NCBI RefSeq assembly: GCF_009604425.1
Contig: NZ_WEGI01000002.1
Location: 248,001 to 312,000 of the forward strand
Length of the DNA stretch: 64,000 nucleotides
Reading direction: 5' to 3'
Source of the DNA: Nocardia aurantia
GTDB taxonomy: Bacteria; Actinomycetota; Actinomycetes; Mycobacteriales; Mycobacteriaceae
Position numbers and translations under genes: made by a program. Of this stretch, positions 9,121 to 19,763 are shown one piece after another. Under the pieces are notes generated by a model, which made no database searches, had not been told where the DNA came from, and was given only the letters and a program-made list of their open reading frames with translations. Each line of letters starts with the position of its first letter. The first letter of the stretch is position 1.

Positions 9121-11433
9121 GTGCCCGACCGTCTCACCGAGGAGCATGTGACGACCGATCGTGCGGCCGAGCTCGAGCAGGAGCAGACCCACGTGAGCCG
9201 GTTGTACCAACGGCTGGACGAGATGCGCGCCTATGCGCAGCGCCGGCTGCGCGAGGTGCTGCTGGAGACCGGGGGCACCCCGCAGGCCCGCAGCGAGCGC
9301 GAGTCCTTCACCCAGCTGTACAGCGAGGACCTGGCGAAATACGATGCCGCCGAGCACGGGCTGTGCTTCGGCCGCATCGACCTCACCCCGGGCGACGGCG
9401 ACCCCGCGGATCCGGACGGCGGCCGCCGCTACATCGGCCGCCTCGGCATCCTCGACGAGGACGACGACTACGCCACGCTGCTGCTGGACTGGCGGGCTCC
9501 GCTGGCCCGGCCCTTCTACCTCGCCACCACCGCCGCGCCCGACGGCGTGATCCGGCGGCGGCACATCCGCACCCGCAATCGCGCGGTCACCTCGGTCACG
9601 GACGAATTCCTGGATCTGGACACCGCCCGCGCGGCCGGCGCCGAATCCGCCGACGGCGGGGTGGGCAGCGAGAGCGCGCTGCTCGCGGCGCTGAACGCGG
9701 CCCGCACCGGTCACATGACCGACATCGTCGAGACCATCCAGCACGAGCAGGACGCCATCATCCGCTCCGAGCACAAGAGTGTGCTGGTGGTGCAGGGCGG
9801 GCCGGGCACCGGCAAGACCGCGGTGGCGCTGCACCGCGCGGCCTACCTGCTCTACACGTACCGCCGGCAACTGGACAAGGCCGGCGTGCTGATCATCGGC
9901 CCGAACCGCACCTTCCTGGACTACATCGGCCAGGTGCTGCCCTCGCTCGGCGAGACCGGGGTGCTGCTGTCGACGGTCGGCAACCTGTACCCGGGGGTAC
10001 GGGCCACCCTGGAGGACAGCCTGCGCGCCGGTGAGCTGAAGGGTTCGACCGCGATCCTGGAGGTCCTCAAGCAGGCTGTCCGCGACCGGCAGGAGGTGCC
10101 GCCGGATCCGGTCCGGCTGTCGTTCGACGGTTATCAGCTGATCCTGGACCGGAAGATCGTCACCAAGGCCCGTGGCCGGGCCCGCTCGTCGCGACGGCCG
10201 CACAACCTGGCACGGCCGATCTTCGCGGCCTCGGTGGTGGACGCGCTCACCGATCAGCTGGCCGACACGATGGGCAAGGACCTCACCGGCGGCAAGAATC
10301 TGCTGAGCCAGACCGATCTGACCGAGATCCGCGACGAGATGCGCGCCGATCGTGACATCCAGGCGGTCATCGCGCGATTGTGGCCGATCCTGACGCCGCA
10401 GGAGGTGCTGGCCGGGCTCTGGGCCGATCCGGATCGGCTCGCCCGAGCCGGCGGCGCCCTGTCTCCGGAGGACCGCAAGGAATTGCACCGGGCGGATACC
10501 GGCGCGTTCAGCGCCGGCGACGCGCCGTTGCTGGACGAGCTGGCCGAACTGCTCGGCATCGATGATTCCGAGGAGCGCGAACGGTCCCGGCGCCGGTGGC
10601 GCGCCCAGCTGGAGGAGGCGCAGGACGCGCTCGACATCCTGACCGGTTCCGCGCCACAGGATCTGGAGGACGATCTGGATCCGGAGATCCTGATGGCATA
10701 CGACCTCATCGACGCGAGCCAGCTGGCCGAGCGGCAGCATGTGCGGGACCGGCAGACCACCGCCGAGCGCGCCGCCGGCGACCGCACCTGGACCTACGGG
10801 CACGTCATCGTCGACGAGGCGCAGGAGCTCTCCGAGATGGCGTGGCGAATGGTGATGCGGCGCATCCCGAATCGGTGGATGACCGTGGTCGGCGACGTGG
10901 CGCAGACCGGCGATCCGGCCGGCGCGTCGTCCTGGCAGCGAGTGCTGGAACCCTATGTGGCACAACGCTGGAAGCTCACCGAGCTGACCGTCAACTACCG
11001 CACGCCCGCCGAGATCATGGCCGTCGCCGGGGATGTGCTGGCCGCCATCGACCCCGCCGCCGGGGAGCCGCGGTCGGTGCGCGAATCCGGCCACCCGCCC
11101 ACCGCGATCCGGGTCGCGGCCGACGGGATCGCCGCGGAGGCGAAGCGGCTGGTGGCCGACGAGGCACCACGGCCGGGGATCGCCGCGGTCCTGGCACCGC
11201 ATTCACTGATCAGCGAATTGTCCGCGCTCGCAGACGATTCCGTGCAGGTGCTGACCGTGCACGACGCCAAGGGGCTGGAGTTCGACGCGGTGATCCTGGT
11301 GGAGCCGCGCGAGATCCTCGCCGAATCGCCGCGCGGGCTCAACGACCTCTACGTGGCACTCACCCGCGCCACCCAGCGCCTGACCGTGGTGCACACCGGC
11401 GAACTGCCGGAGGTTCTGCACCGGCTGGGTTAG
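9121..11433 (+). CDS. HelD-type superfamily 1 helicase, RNA polymerase recycling factor
   Basis: A 770-residue UvrD-like ATPase. The N-terminal 90 residues form the long charged coiled coil (ELEQEQTHVSRLYQRLDEMR) that in HelD inserts into the secondary channel of RNA polymerase. Walker A GGPGTGKT is at 226-233, Walker B DEAQ at 565-568, and late helicase motifs include LTVHDAKGLEFDAVI and YVALTRATQRL. Known actinobacterial members strip RNA polymerase from DNA, and the HelR subset also displaces rifamycins. Which subgroup this is cannot be settled by eye. GTG at 9121 follows AAGGAG at 9108-9113. I found no rifamycin-associated palindrome upstream. Confidence 0.88.
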   Translation: MPDRLTEEHVTTDRAAELEQEQTHVSRLYQRLDEMRAYAQRRLREVLLETGGTPQARSERESFTQLYSEDLAKYDAAEHGLCFGRIDLTPGDGDPADPDGGRRYIGRLGILDEDDDYATLLLDWRAPLARPFYLATTAAPDGVIRRRHIRTRNRAVTSVTDEFLDLDTARAAGAESADGGVGSESALLAALNAARTGHMTDIVETIQHEQDAIIRSEHKSVLVVQGGPGTGKTAVALHRAAYLLYTYRRQLDKAGVLIIGPNRTFLDYIGQVLPSLGETGVLLSTVGNLYPGVRATLEDSLRAGELKGSTAILEVLKQAVRDRQEVPPDPVRLSFDGYQLILDRKIVTKARGRARSSRRPHNLARPIFAASVVDALTDQLADTMGKDLTGGKNLLSQTDLTEIRDEMRADRDIQAVIARLWPILTPQEVLAGLWADPDRLARAGGALSPEDRKELHRADTGAFSAGDAPLLDELAELLGIDDSEERERSRRRWRAQLEEAQDALDILTGSAPQDLEDDLDPEILMAYDLIDASQLAERQHVRDRQTTAERAAGDRTWTYGHVIVDEAQELSEMAWRMVMRRIPNRWMTVVGDVAQTGDPAGASSWQRVLEPYVAQRWKLTELTVNYRTPAEIMAVAGDVLAAIDPAAGEPRSVRESGHPPTAIRVAADGIAAEAKRLVADEAPRPGIAAVLAPHSLISELSALADDSVQVLTVHDAKGLEFDAVILVEPREILAESPRGLNDLYVALTRATQRLTVVHTGELPEVLHRLG

Positions 11434-11472
11434 CGCCCGCATCGGCCGGGACCGGTGTCGGGGGCCGCGCGC

Positions 11473-11602
11473 GATCGGCGGCCCCGGCAGCGTGCAGGCC
11501 GATCGGCGGCCCGGCAGCGTGCAGCGCGATCGGCGGCCCCGGCAGCGCGCAGCCCGATCGGCGGCCCGGCAGCGTGCAGCCCGATCGGCGGCCCGGCAGC
11601 GG
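11473..11602. repeat. Tandem repeat, 27/28-bp units, about 4.7 copies
   Basis: Five copies start at 11473, 11501, 11528, 11556 and 11583, so unit length alternates 28, 27, 28, 27. The shared core is GATCGGCGGCCCGGCAGCG, and the extra base is one C in the C-run. The array lies after the helicase stop and before a strong hairpin, between convergent genes. The alternating length makes translation unlikely to be its purpose. Confidence 0.85.
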
Positions 11603-11691
11603 ATTCCGCTACTGAACCGCCCGGGCGAGCAATCCGACATCGCGCAGCCCGCACCGAACGCGGCCCGGCGGCCCGGCGGTCCGGCATGCGT

Positions 11692-11721
11692 GCGGCCCCG
11701 ACCTGAGCAGGTCGGGGCCGC
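11692..11721. terminator. Bidirectional hairpin terminator, helicase and universal stress protein
   Basis: A perfect 13-bp stem (GCGGCCCCGACCT) with a 4-nt GAGC loop lies 16 bp from the stop of the leftward universal stress protein gene and about 260 bp after the helicase stop. There is no U-tract, as is common in actinobacteria. Confidence 0.75.
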
Positions 11722-11737
11722 AGCGGGTGGACGTATA

Positions 11738-12190
11738 TCAGCGGACGGTGTGGACGATCAGTACGTCGGTGCGCGACTTGCGGGCGACGTCCGAGGGCAC
11801 CGAACCCAGCAATCGGCCGGCGAGCGTGTTGAGGCCGCGGTTGCCGACGACCAGCAGGTCGGCGTCGAGTTCCTTCACCAGGTTCAGCAGCGACTCCACC
11901 GGCTCGCCCACGATGGCGCGGTCGACCACGTCGGTGGCGCCCACCGCCTGGGCCCGGTCCCGCGCGGTCCGCAGGATCTCGTTGGTGGGCGCGGAACCAC
12001 GCACCTGGTAAGCCTCGTCCTTGAGCACGTCGGCCGCGGCGGCGACGTCCCGGTCGTCGGTCGGGTAGAACGCACAGACCACATACAGGGTGGCGCCCGC
12101 GTCCGCGGCCAGCGAAGCCGCCTTGTCGACGGCGACATACGACGAGTCCGACCCATCGGTACCGACGACGATGGTCCGGTAGGCGGTCAT
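11738..12190 (-). CDS. Universal stress protein, TB15.3/Rv1636-like
   Basis: A single-domain UspA-fold protein of 150 residues. The nucleotide site is complete: VVGTDGSDSS after strand 1, and GNRGLNTLAGRLLGS, which fits the ATP-binding G-x2-G-x9-GS pattern. It closely resembles M. tuberculosis Rv1636 (for example LKDE, ADLLVVGN, AGRLLGSVP and VDVLIVHT-like segments), a USP reported to bind cAMP, and it sits in the same uvrA-uvrB neighbourhood. The ATG start has GGAGGA at good spacing. It is transcribed alone. No DosR box was seen in the upstream region. Confidence 0.92.
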   Translation of the reverse strand: MTAYRTIVVGTDGSDSSYVAVDKAASLAADAGATLYVVCAFYPTDDRDVAAAADVLKDEAYQVRGSAPTNEILRTARDRAQAVGATDVVDRAIVGEPVESLLNLVKELDADLLVVGNRGLNTLAGRLLGSVPSDVARKSRTDVLIVHTVR

Positions 12191-12604
12191 GTGTCCTCCA
12201 AATGTACGGTTCTTCGGTGCCGGTGCGTTTCCCCCACCGGCGGCACTGCGCTAAACCATAGCCGCCCGGCGCAGGGTGAAACTCGGAATGCACGACATCA
12301 CACCCGTATGCCGTAAAGCGCACCGCCGCATTCGTGTCGCGGAATCGCGGCGCGACCGCATCACCTGCGCGGATTCCGGGAGCGAGGAGAGTTTCGTCGC
12401 AAACCCGAACGGTATTGTGTCCCTGGGATTTCCGTCACATCCCGGCGCACCGGCCGGGAAAAAGTGAAACCGTCGTGCACCGCCCGGGATCGGCACTCGT
12501 CGTGAACACTCACAATGGCGACGGTACGTTCCTTGTCGCACACCGCGAAGGCCCTTCGGAGAGTGCCATTCCCGATATGGCACAAAGCGAATCCGGTCGC
12601 GGAA
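12191..12604. other. Intergenic region upstream of the universal stress protein
   Basis: A 414-bp stretch with no convincing gene. It should hold the universal stress protein promoter. Near the other end, 12563-12583 forms a 7-bp hairpin (GTGCCAT, 7-nt loop, ATGGCAC) just past the stop of the leftward DoxX gene, a possible weak terminator for that gene. Confidence 0.4.
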
Positions 12605-13021
12605 TCAGTGCAGGGTGAACAGCGGACCGGTGATCATCAGGCCGAGATGCCGCTCGTGGGCGAAGAACGCGAACAGCGCCAGGGCAGCGCCCATCAGGGC
12701 GATGTTCTTGTTGAAGTTGATCATCTCGGACTGCTTCACCTGCGGGTCGGACTCCTGCCAGAAGGTGTGCATCATGAAGGTGGTCGGGATCAGGAACACC
12801 AGGATCAGCAGACAGCCCAGGTCCGCCCAGATGCCGAGCAGCACCATCAATCCGGCGACCAGCGCCAGGACGCCCGAGCCCACGACCGCCGCCTTCGCCG
12901 CGGGTACGCCCTTGGCCGTCGCGTACGCGGCCATCCCCTCCGACTGGGCGAAATGCCCGAACGAGGACAAAATGAACAGCAGGGCGAACAGGATCCGCCC
13001 GATCAGCACCACCACACTCAT
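12605..13021 (-). CDS. DoxX family membrane protein
   Basis: A 138-residue integral membrane protein with four hydrophobic segments: ILFALLFILSSFGHF near the N-terminus, VLALVAGLMVLLGIWADLG, LILVFLIPTTFMMHTFW and NIALMGAALALFAFF. The order and spacing match the DoxX/SURF4-like family, which includes MRE-complex and quinone-linked members. The biochemical role of most members is unknown. The ATG start is preceded by GGAGG. It lies 96 bp from the leftward AraC-type gene, with which it could be co-transcribed. Confidence 0.88.
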   Translation of the reverse strand: MSVVVLIGRILFALLFILSSFGHFAQSEGMAAYATAKGVPAAKAAVVGSGVLALVAGLMVLLGIWADLGCLLILVFLIPTTFMMHTFWQESDPQVKQSEMINFNKNIALMGAALALFAFFAHERHLGLMITGPLFTLH

Positions 13022-13117
13022 CGCCAGGACCTCCGTTGTCGGCGCCGTGTTCCCGGCGGCGTCTCGGGCTTTGCGCGGATGCGTTCCTGTGAGGCTAAGT
13101 CCGTAGCGAAGCGTTCG

Positions 13118-13939
13118 CTAGAGGTCGTTATCGACCAGCCGCGCATACGCGACCGGAGGCATCCCGACCTCCCGGGCGAATTCCCGGGCAAAGTGCGCCT
13201 GGTCGTAGTAGCCGAGTTCCAGCGCCAGTGCCGCGACGTCGTCGGTGCGGCCACCGGCGAGCAGGTGTGCCCCGTCCTGCAGGCGATAACGCCGCAGCAC
13301 CCATTTCGGCCCGGCCCCGACGTACCGGCGGAACAGCCGCTGCAGGGTCCGCATCGGCACCTCGAAGCGTTCGGTGACCTGATCGACCCGGGTGAGTTCG
13401 CGATCGTGCTCCATCGCGTCGACGATCCGCAGCACCAGCCGGTACGAGGGGTCGTCCGGGGCCCGCTCGGCCGCGTCGGCGAAGAACGCCTCGACGATCT
13501 CCCGGCGCTCGGCCATGGTCACGGCCGCGAGGACCTTCTCGGTCAGTCCGACCGCATCGGGCAGGACGGTGGTGAGTTCCACGGCGGTATCCCGGAAGGC
13601 GCCGACATCCAGGCCGGTGAAGGCGCCGAAACCGCCGGGCCGGAACTTCATCCCGAACGTCTCACCGACTCCCGACAACGGTCGCACGAACTTCGCCGTG
13701 CACACGCCGTTGACGAACCCGCCGCTGCGGCTGTGCGTGGCCTCGAAGGTGACGTTGACACACGGATACGGGAGCACCTCGGCCTCGTAATCCGGCCGGC
13801 CTCGCAGGTCCCACGCCACCGCCCAGTACCAGTCGAGGAATCGGGCCAGCTCCGAGCCGGGCGGCAGCCGTTGCAGGCTGCGGTGCCGCTCCTGCTCGAC
13901 GGGATGCAGGATGGCCTTCGAAGCGTCCGGTGGCCGCAC
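13118..13939 (-). CDS. AraC family transcriptional regulator
   Basis: A roughly 273-residue regulator with an N-terminal effector-like domain and a C-terminal AraC DNA-binding domain: one helix-turn-helix near EVPMRTLQRLFRRYVG, the second near ALELGYYDQAHFAREFAREV, ending GMPPVAYARL. The N-terminal domain (LDWYWAVAWDLRG, PYPCVNVTFE) resembles the DUF6597-type domain seen in many actinobacterial AraC proteins. The open frame continues to 14110 and would overlap the divergent VOC gene. GTG at 13939 has GGAGG eight bases before it, so it was preferred. It may control the adjacent VOC gene. Confidence 0.85.
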   Translation of the reverse strand: MRPPDASKAILHPVEQERHRSLQRLPPGSELARFLDWYWAVAWDLRGRPDYEAEVLPYPCVNVTFEATHSRSGGFVNGVCTAKFVRPLSGVGETFGMKFRPGGFGAFTGLDVGAFRDTAVELTTVLPDAVGLTEKVLAAVTMAERREIVEAFFADAAERAPDDPSYRLVLRIVDAMEHDRELTRVDQVTERFEVPMRTLQRLFRRYVGAGPKWVLRRYRLQDGAHLLAGGRTDDVAALALELGYYDQAHFAREFAREVGMPPVAYARLVDNDL

Positions 13940-14099
13940 CGGAACTACCTCCGGGACAACACTTTTCACGCCGTCACGGCTCTCCGGCCGTGGTCCCGGC
14001 ATGTCACGGCCGGTGGATTCCACGACCCACTCCCCCCGCGCCGGTGCGCTGTCGCGTTCTTCCAAGACCTCCGGTCCGCATCCGACGAGAGTGGATGCC

Positions 14100-14570
14100 A
14101 TGACCAACACCGTGAATCCGATCCCCGAGGGCTACCACAGCATCACCTGCTTCCTCGCTGTCCCCGACGGCAACAAGGCCATCGAGTTCTATCGCGCGGT
14201 CTTCGGCGCGGAGGTGCTGAGCCGCAACGACATGCCCGACGGCCAGCCCGCCCACGCCGAACTGCTGATCGGCGATTCGACCATCCAGCTCGGCCTGCCG
14301 ATCCCTGACCACGGCCTGCGTGCACCGGCGGACGACTGGGTGCACACCAGCATCGTGCACTACTGCCCGGACGCGGACGCCGTGATCAAGCTGGCCCGCG
14401 AGCACGGCGCCCGCCGCGCCGAGGACCCCGAAACCTTCGTCACCGGCGATCGCTACGGCCTGGTGATGGACCCCTTCGGCCACCGCTGGGTGATCATGAC
14501 GAGGGTCGAGGACGTCCCCCGCGAGGAGGCCGAGCGCCGCGTCAACGAATGGATGGCGACCCAGAGCTGA
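14100..14570 (+). CDS. VOC (glyoxalase/PhnB-like) family protein
   Basis: A 156-residue protein with the paired beta-alpha-beta-beta-beta modules of the vicinal oxygen chelate fold: SITCFLAVPDGNKAIEFYRA at residues 13-32, the strand pattern ending in AELLIGDSTIQLGL, and the closing DPFGHRWVIMTR. PhnB-like members often lack a full metal triad, and no enzyme activity can be assigned. The ATG at 14100 is chosen; an in-frame GTG at 14091 is possible. Its start lies 160 bp from the divergent AraC start, which makes it a candidate target. Confidence 0.87.
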   Translation: MTNTVNPIPEGYHSITCFLAVPDGNKAIEFYRAVFGAEVLSRNDMPDGQPAHAELLIGDSTIQLGLPIPDHGLRAPADDWVHTSIVHYCPDADAVIKLAREHGARRAEDPETFVTGDRYGLVMDPFGHRWVIMTRVEDVPREEAERRVNEWMATQS

Positions 14571-14640
14571 GCGGCCCGGGGACCGGCCCACATCGATGAC
14601 TCCGGACGGTGTGCCCGGAGCGGCGGGCCGGCCCAGCCCC

Positions 14641-14768
14641 GTTCCCTCCGTGCCGACAGTCCCGATGCCGAGTCCCCCGCCCAGCCCCGTTCCCTCCGTG
14701 CCGACAATCCCGATGCCGAGTCCCCCGCCCAGCCCCGTTCCCTCCGTGCCGACAGTCCCGATGCCAAC
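14641..14768. repeat. 48-bp tandem repeat, about 2.7 copies
   Basis: Copies begin at 14641, 14689 and 14737, each starting GTTCCCTCCGTGCCGACA. The third is cut short and diverges after about 14768. The 48-bp unit is a multiple of three and reads as a Pro/Val/Ser repeat on the plus strand, but no start codon with a ribosome site precedes it and it lies after the VOC stop. Confidence 0.85.
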
Positions 14769-14846
14769 TTCCCGGCCCAGGATGCGGCCCGCCGCCCCGT
14801 GGTGTGCCCAGCCCGCCACGCTGCGGCGTCTTCGGCCGGGCGGGCA

Positions 14847-15064
14847 GCGGTATCCCCGTTCCGGTGCGCTACGGGACCCGTGGCAGATCGCGACCGGCAA
14901 GGACGCTCCCGTCCGCATCGCCGACGCGGAAAAGCGTGCCCCGCAACTCATTTCAGCCCGGCCGCGGCATCCCCGTGCCGGTGCGCTACGGGATCGGCGG
15001 CCGATCGCGACCCGCAAGGACGCTCCCGTCCGCATCGCCGACGCGGAAAAGATTGCCCCGCAAC

Positions 15065-15083
<19 letters not shown>
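14847..15083. repeat. 117-bp tandem duplication reaching into the uvrB 3' end
   Basis: Two near-identical 117-bp copies occupy 14847-14963 and 14964-15080. For example GTGCGCTACGGGA and GCAACTCATTTCAGCCCG recur exactly 117 bases apart. The second copy contains the uvrB stop codon and its last six codons. The first carries a second copy of that coding end without the gene. It looks like a duplication of the end of uvrB plus flanking sequence. Confidence 0.88.
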
Positions 15084-17251
<2,168 letters not shown>

Positions 17252-17465
17252 GTTCCCAGGGTAGGACCAGGCACCGACAAGAAACATCGACCGCGCGACA
17301 TCACACACCGCTTCCGTGGCCGCTCGCGTGGCGCGCGACACACGGCCGCCAGCGGCGCGCCCGGCCGCCGGAGCCGATTCCGAGCCGTTACCCGGCGAAT
17401 TCCCAGCACCGGAAGTTACCGTGCCTCACACGACCACGAAACCACGAGCTGACAGGACTCCACCG

Positions 17466-18020
17466 ATGTCCATCCAGCACATCTCCGCACCGCACACCAG
17501 CGGGCAGCCGGACACCACCGCACACCGGCCGCGCATCGAGTACTTCGACCTCTCCGACCTGACCGGCACCGATGCCCGGGGCTTCGTCCACTCCGTGGAG
17601 ACCTGCCACGCCACCGCCCGCGGCCTCTACGTGGCGCGCAAGGCCGACCGCGCCCCCTACCGTTACACCGAGTCCTGGCTGCTACCGGAGTTGTCGCTGC
17701 GCGCCACCGTGCACCACGTCGGCGCGGCCCACGACCGCGACCAGACCTACCACCTCGACCTCGGCGATTTCGCCCGGATCGGGCCGAAGCGCTGGAAGGC
17801 GGTCCTGCACTATCTGGACATCACCGTGCACAACGGGCATCCGCCGGTCCTGGGCGGCATCGACGAGTTGCTCGCCGCGCACTCGGCCGGCTACGTCGAC
17901 CGGCAGCAGACCCGGCGGATCTTCGAACTCGCCAATCACGTGGTCGCCGGAATCGCCGCCCACGAGCAGAATTTCGACCGCTGGCTGGCCGCGCAGAACA
18001 TCCGGCTGACCTGGCTGTGA
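17466..18020 (+). CDS. DUF402 family protein, first of two paralogues
   Basis: A 184-residue soluble protein containing the DUF402 (FomD-like) fold: RIEYFDLSDLTGTDARGFVH near residues 23-42, ESWLLPELSLRATVHH and a YHLDLGDF segment, followed by a helical C-terminus. Characterised DUF402 proteins include nucleoside di/triphosphate phosphatases and FomD, which hydrolyses a nucleotidyl phosphonate. Whether this protein keeps such activity is unknown. M. tuberculosis has one DUF402 gene (Rv1632c) between uvrB and coaE, and here there are two in tandem. The ATG at 17466 follows AGGAC. The upstream frame is open but not protein-like. Confidence 0.8.
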   Translation: MSIQHISAPHTSGQPDTTAHRPRIEYFDLSDLTGTDARGFVHSVETCHATARGLYVARKADRAPYRYTESWLLPELSLRATVHHVGAAHDRDQTYHLDLGDFARIGPKRWKAVLHYLDITVHNGHPPVLGGIDELLAAHSAGYVDRQQTRRIFELANHVVAGIAAHEQNFDRWLAAQNIRLTWL

Positions 18021-18067
18021 CCGGCGGATCCGGTGCGCCGCGGGCGCCGGCGGTAGATTCTGAGAAC

Positions 18068-18601
18068 ATGACCCAGGCGCATACGGTGAAGCTGCATCAA
18101 CCGAAGATCGAATACTTCGATCTGGCCGATCTCACCAATACCGATCCGAAGGGATTCGTGCGGCCGGTCGAGCGTTACCGGGTCGAGCCGTGGGGCCTGT
18201 ACATGGGCCGCCCCGCCGATCATCCGGAATTCCACTACATGGAGTCCTGGCTGCTACCGGGGCTATCGATCCGGGTCACGGTGTTCCACAACACTCCCGA
18301 GTTCCCGCGCGACCAGGACTATTACCTGGACATCGGCGAATTCGGGCCGACCACGCCGGAATTGTGGAAATCGGTCGACCATTACCTGGACATCAGCCTG
18401 CGCACCGGGCGTGGCGCCGACCTGCTGGATTCCGACGAGTTGCTGGCCGCGCACGCGGCCGGATACCTGGGCCTGGACGAATCCCGGCGCGCGATCGACA
18501 CGGCGGCGGCCGCGCTCAGCGGGCTCGCCGCCCACGGTTACGACCTCGACGGCTGGCTGCGGTCCGAGGGTATGACGCTGACCTGGAAGGACCGCGGCTG
18601 A
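18068..18601 (+). CDS. DUF402 family protein, second of two paralogues
   Basis: A 177-residue paralogue of the preceding protein, sharing KIEYFDLADLTNTDPKGFV, YMESWLLPGLSIRVTVFHN and DYYLDIGEF in the same order. The two differ most in the C-terminal helices. The ATG at 18068 has no clear ribosome site, but TAGATT lies eight bases before it, so it could be a leaderless transcript with its own promoter in the 47-bp gap. It converges on coaE with only 4 bp between the two stops. Confidence 0.82.
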   Translation: MTQAHTVKLHQPKIEYFDLADLTNTDPKGFVRPVERYRVEPWGLYMGRPADHPEFHYMESWLLPGLSIRVTVFHNTPEFPRDQDYYLDIGEFGPTTPELWKSVDHYLDISLRTGRGADLLDSDELLAAHAAGYLGLDESRRAIDTAAAALSGLAAHGYDLDGWLRSEGMTLTWKDRG

Positions 18602-18605
18602 CCGT

Positions 18606-19763
18606 TCAGCGCTCGCCGCTCGGTACCCGCGAGCGGATCTCGTCGACCCACGCGCGCTCGACGGCCCGGTAGGCGTCGACGGCCGCCGCGCCCGTCAGGC
18701 CCGCCGCCCTCGCCTCCGCATCGCGTTGCACGGTGGCGTACTCCGCGCGCGCGTCCGCGTCGGCTCGCAACCAGTCCCGGAAATCGAGCGCGAATCGCTG
18801 CTCCGGTGAACCGTCCACGCGCACATACAGATTCACCGCGCGGCCCGGATCGGTGTTGGCGTGCACCCGCTCTCCGGCCGAATCGGTGCCCGCCGCGGAC
18901 TCGTCCACGCGCGGGAAGCCGATCGTAGCCAGCGGCTCGCGCAGCGCGTCGGCGGCGTCGGGATCGGCGACGGTGATCTGGATGTCGAGCACATCCGGGC
19001 CCGGCAGATCCGGCACCGCGGTGCCGCCGATGTGATCGATGCGCCGGGCCGTGGCGCCGGCGGCGGTCCACAGCCGTCCGATGATCCGCTGGGCCGCGTC
19101 CGCCCGGCCCGCGTCGGGCGCGACCGGCCGCAGCGGCCCGCGTGGGGCCGGGGTCCGGGTGCGCAGATGCTCCTCGTACGAGACCAGCCGCTCCCACAGC
19201 GCGGCCACCTGCGGGGCCAGGTCGTCCGGGCCGCCGTTGTTGTCCAGCAGCACATCCGCGGCGGCGCGGCGTTGTTCGTCGGTGGCCTGCGCCTTGATCC
19301 GGATCAGCGCGTCGGCGGCGGCGATACCGCGGTACTCCTCGAGGCGCCGCACCCGCACGTCGACCTCGGCCATCACGACGGCCACCAGGTTCAGCACCAC
19401 CCCCATGCCGTTCTCGACCAGCAGCGGGACGTCCTGCACCACGATCGCGTCCGCGGGCGCGGCGTCGAGCAGTTCGGCGGCGCGCTTGCCGACGAGCGGA
19501 TGGGTGATGCCGTTCAGCGTCGCCCGGGTCTCGTCGCTGGCGAAGGCCTTGGCCGCCAGTTCCGCTCGGTCCAGCCGGCCGTCCGCGTCGAGGATATCCG
19601 GCCCGAACGCCTCGACCAGCGCGGTCAGCCCCTCGGTACCCGGTTCCACGACCTCGCGGGCGATCGCGTCGCTGTCGATGAGCACGGCGCCGCGCTCCAC
19701 CAGCCGCCGAGACACCGTCGACTTGCCCGCACCCATGCCTCCGGTGAGCCCCATTCGCAACAC
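18606..19763 (-). CDS. coaE: Dephospho-CoA kinase fused to a GrpB/UPF0157 domain
   Basis: CoaE phosphorylates the 3'-hydroxyl of dephospho-CoA, the last step of coenzyme A synthesis. The P-loop GGMGAGKST is at residues 8-16, DSDAIAREVV follows, and the lid region contains LARDEL-like helices to about residue 200. Residues about 215-385 are a GrpB/UPF0157 nucleotidyltransferase-like domain (RRIDHIGGTAVPDLPGPDVLDIQ). The same fusion occurs in M. tuberculosis CoaE, where the extra domain is thought to aid folding or stability. The GTG at 19763 was chosen by alignment to the family. The frame stays open upstream but does not look coding. Confidence 0.95.
   Translation of the reverse strand: MLRMGLTGGMGAGKSTVSRRLVERGAVLIDSDAIAREVVEPGTEGLTALVEAFGPDILDADGRLDRAELAAKAFASDETRATLNGITHPLVGKRAAELLDAAPADAIVVQDVPLLVENGMGVVLNLVAVVMAEVDVRVRRLEEYRGIAAADALIRIKAQATDEQRRAAADVLLDNNGGPDDLAPQVAALWERLVSYEEHLRTRTPAPRGPLRPVAPDAGRADAAQRIIGRLWTAAGATARRIDHIGGTAVPDLPGPDVLDIQITVADPDAADALREPLATIGFPRVDESAAGTDSAGERVHANTDPGRAVNLYVRVDGSPEQRFALDFRDWLRADADARAEYATVQRDAEARAAGLTGAAAVDAYRAVERAWVDEIRSRVPSGER

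Noticed and set aside
11473..11602. Repeat array considered as a CRISPR.
   Set aside because: Units are contiguous with no unique spacers, and no cas genes are present. The same holds for the other arrays.
13940..14110. Longer N-terminus for the AraC-type gene, starting at 14110.
   Set aside because: It would overlap the divergent VOC gene. The added residues are not family-like, and GTG at 13939 has a proper ribosome site.
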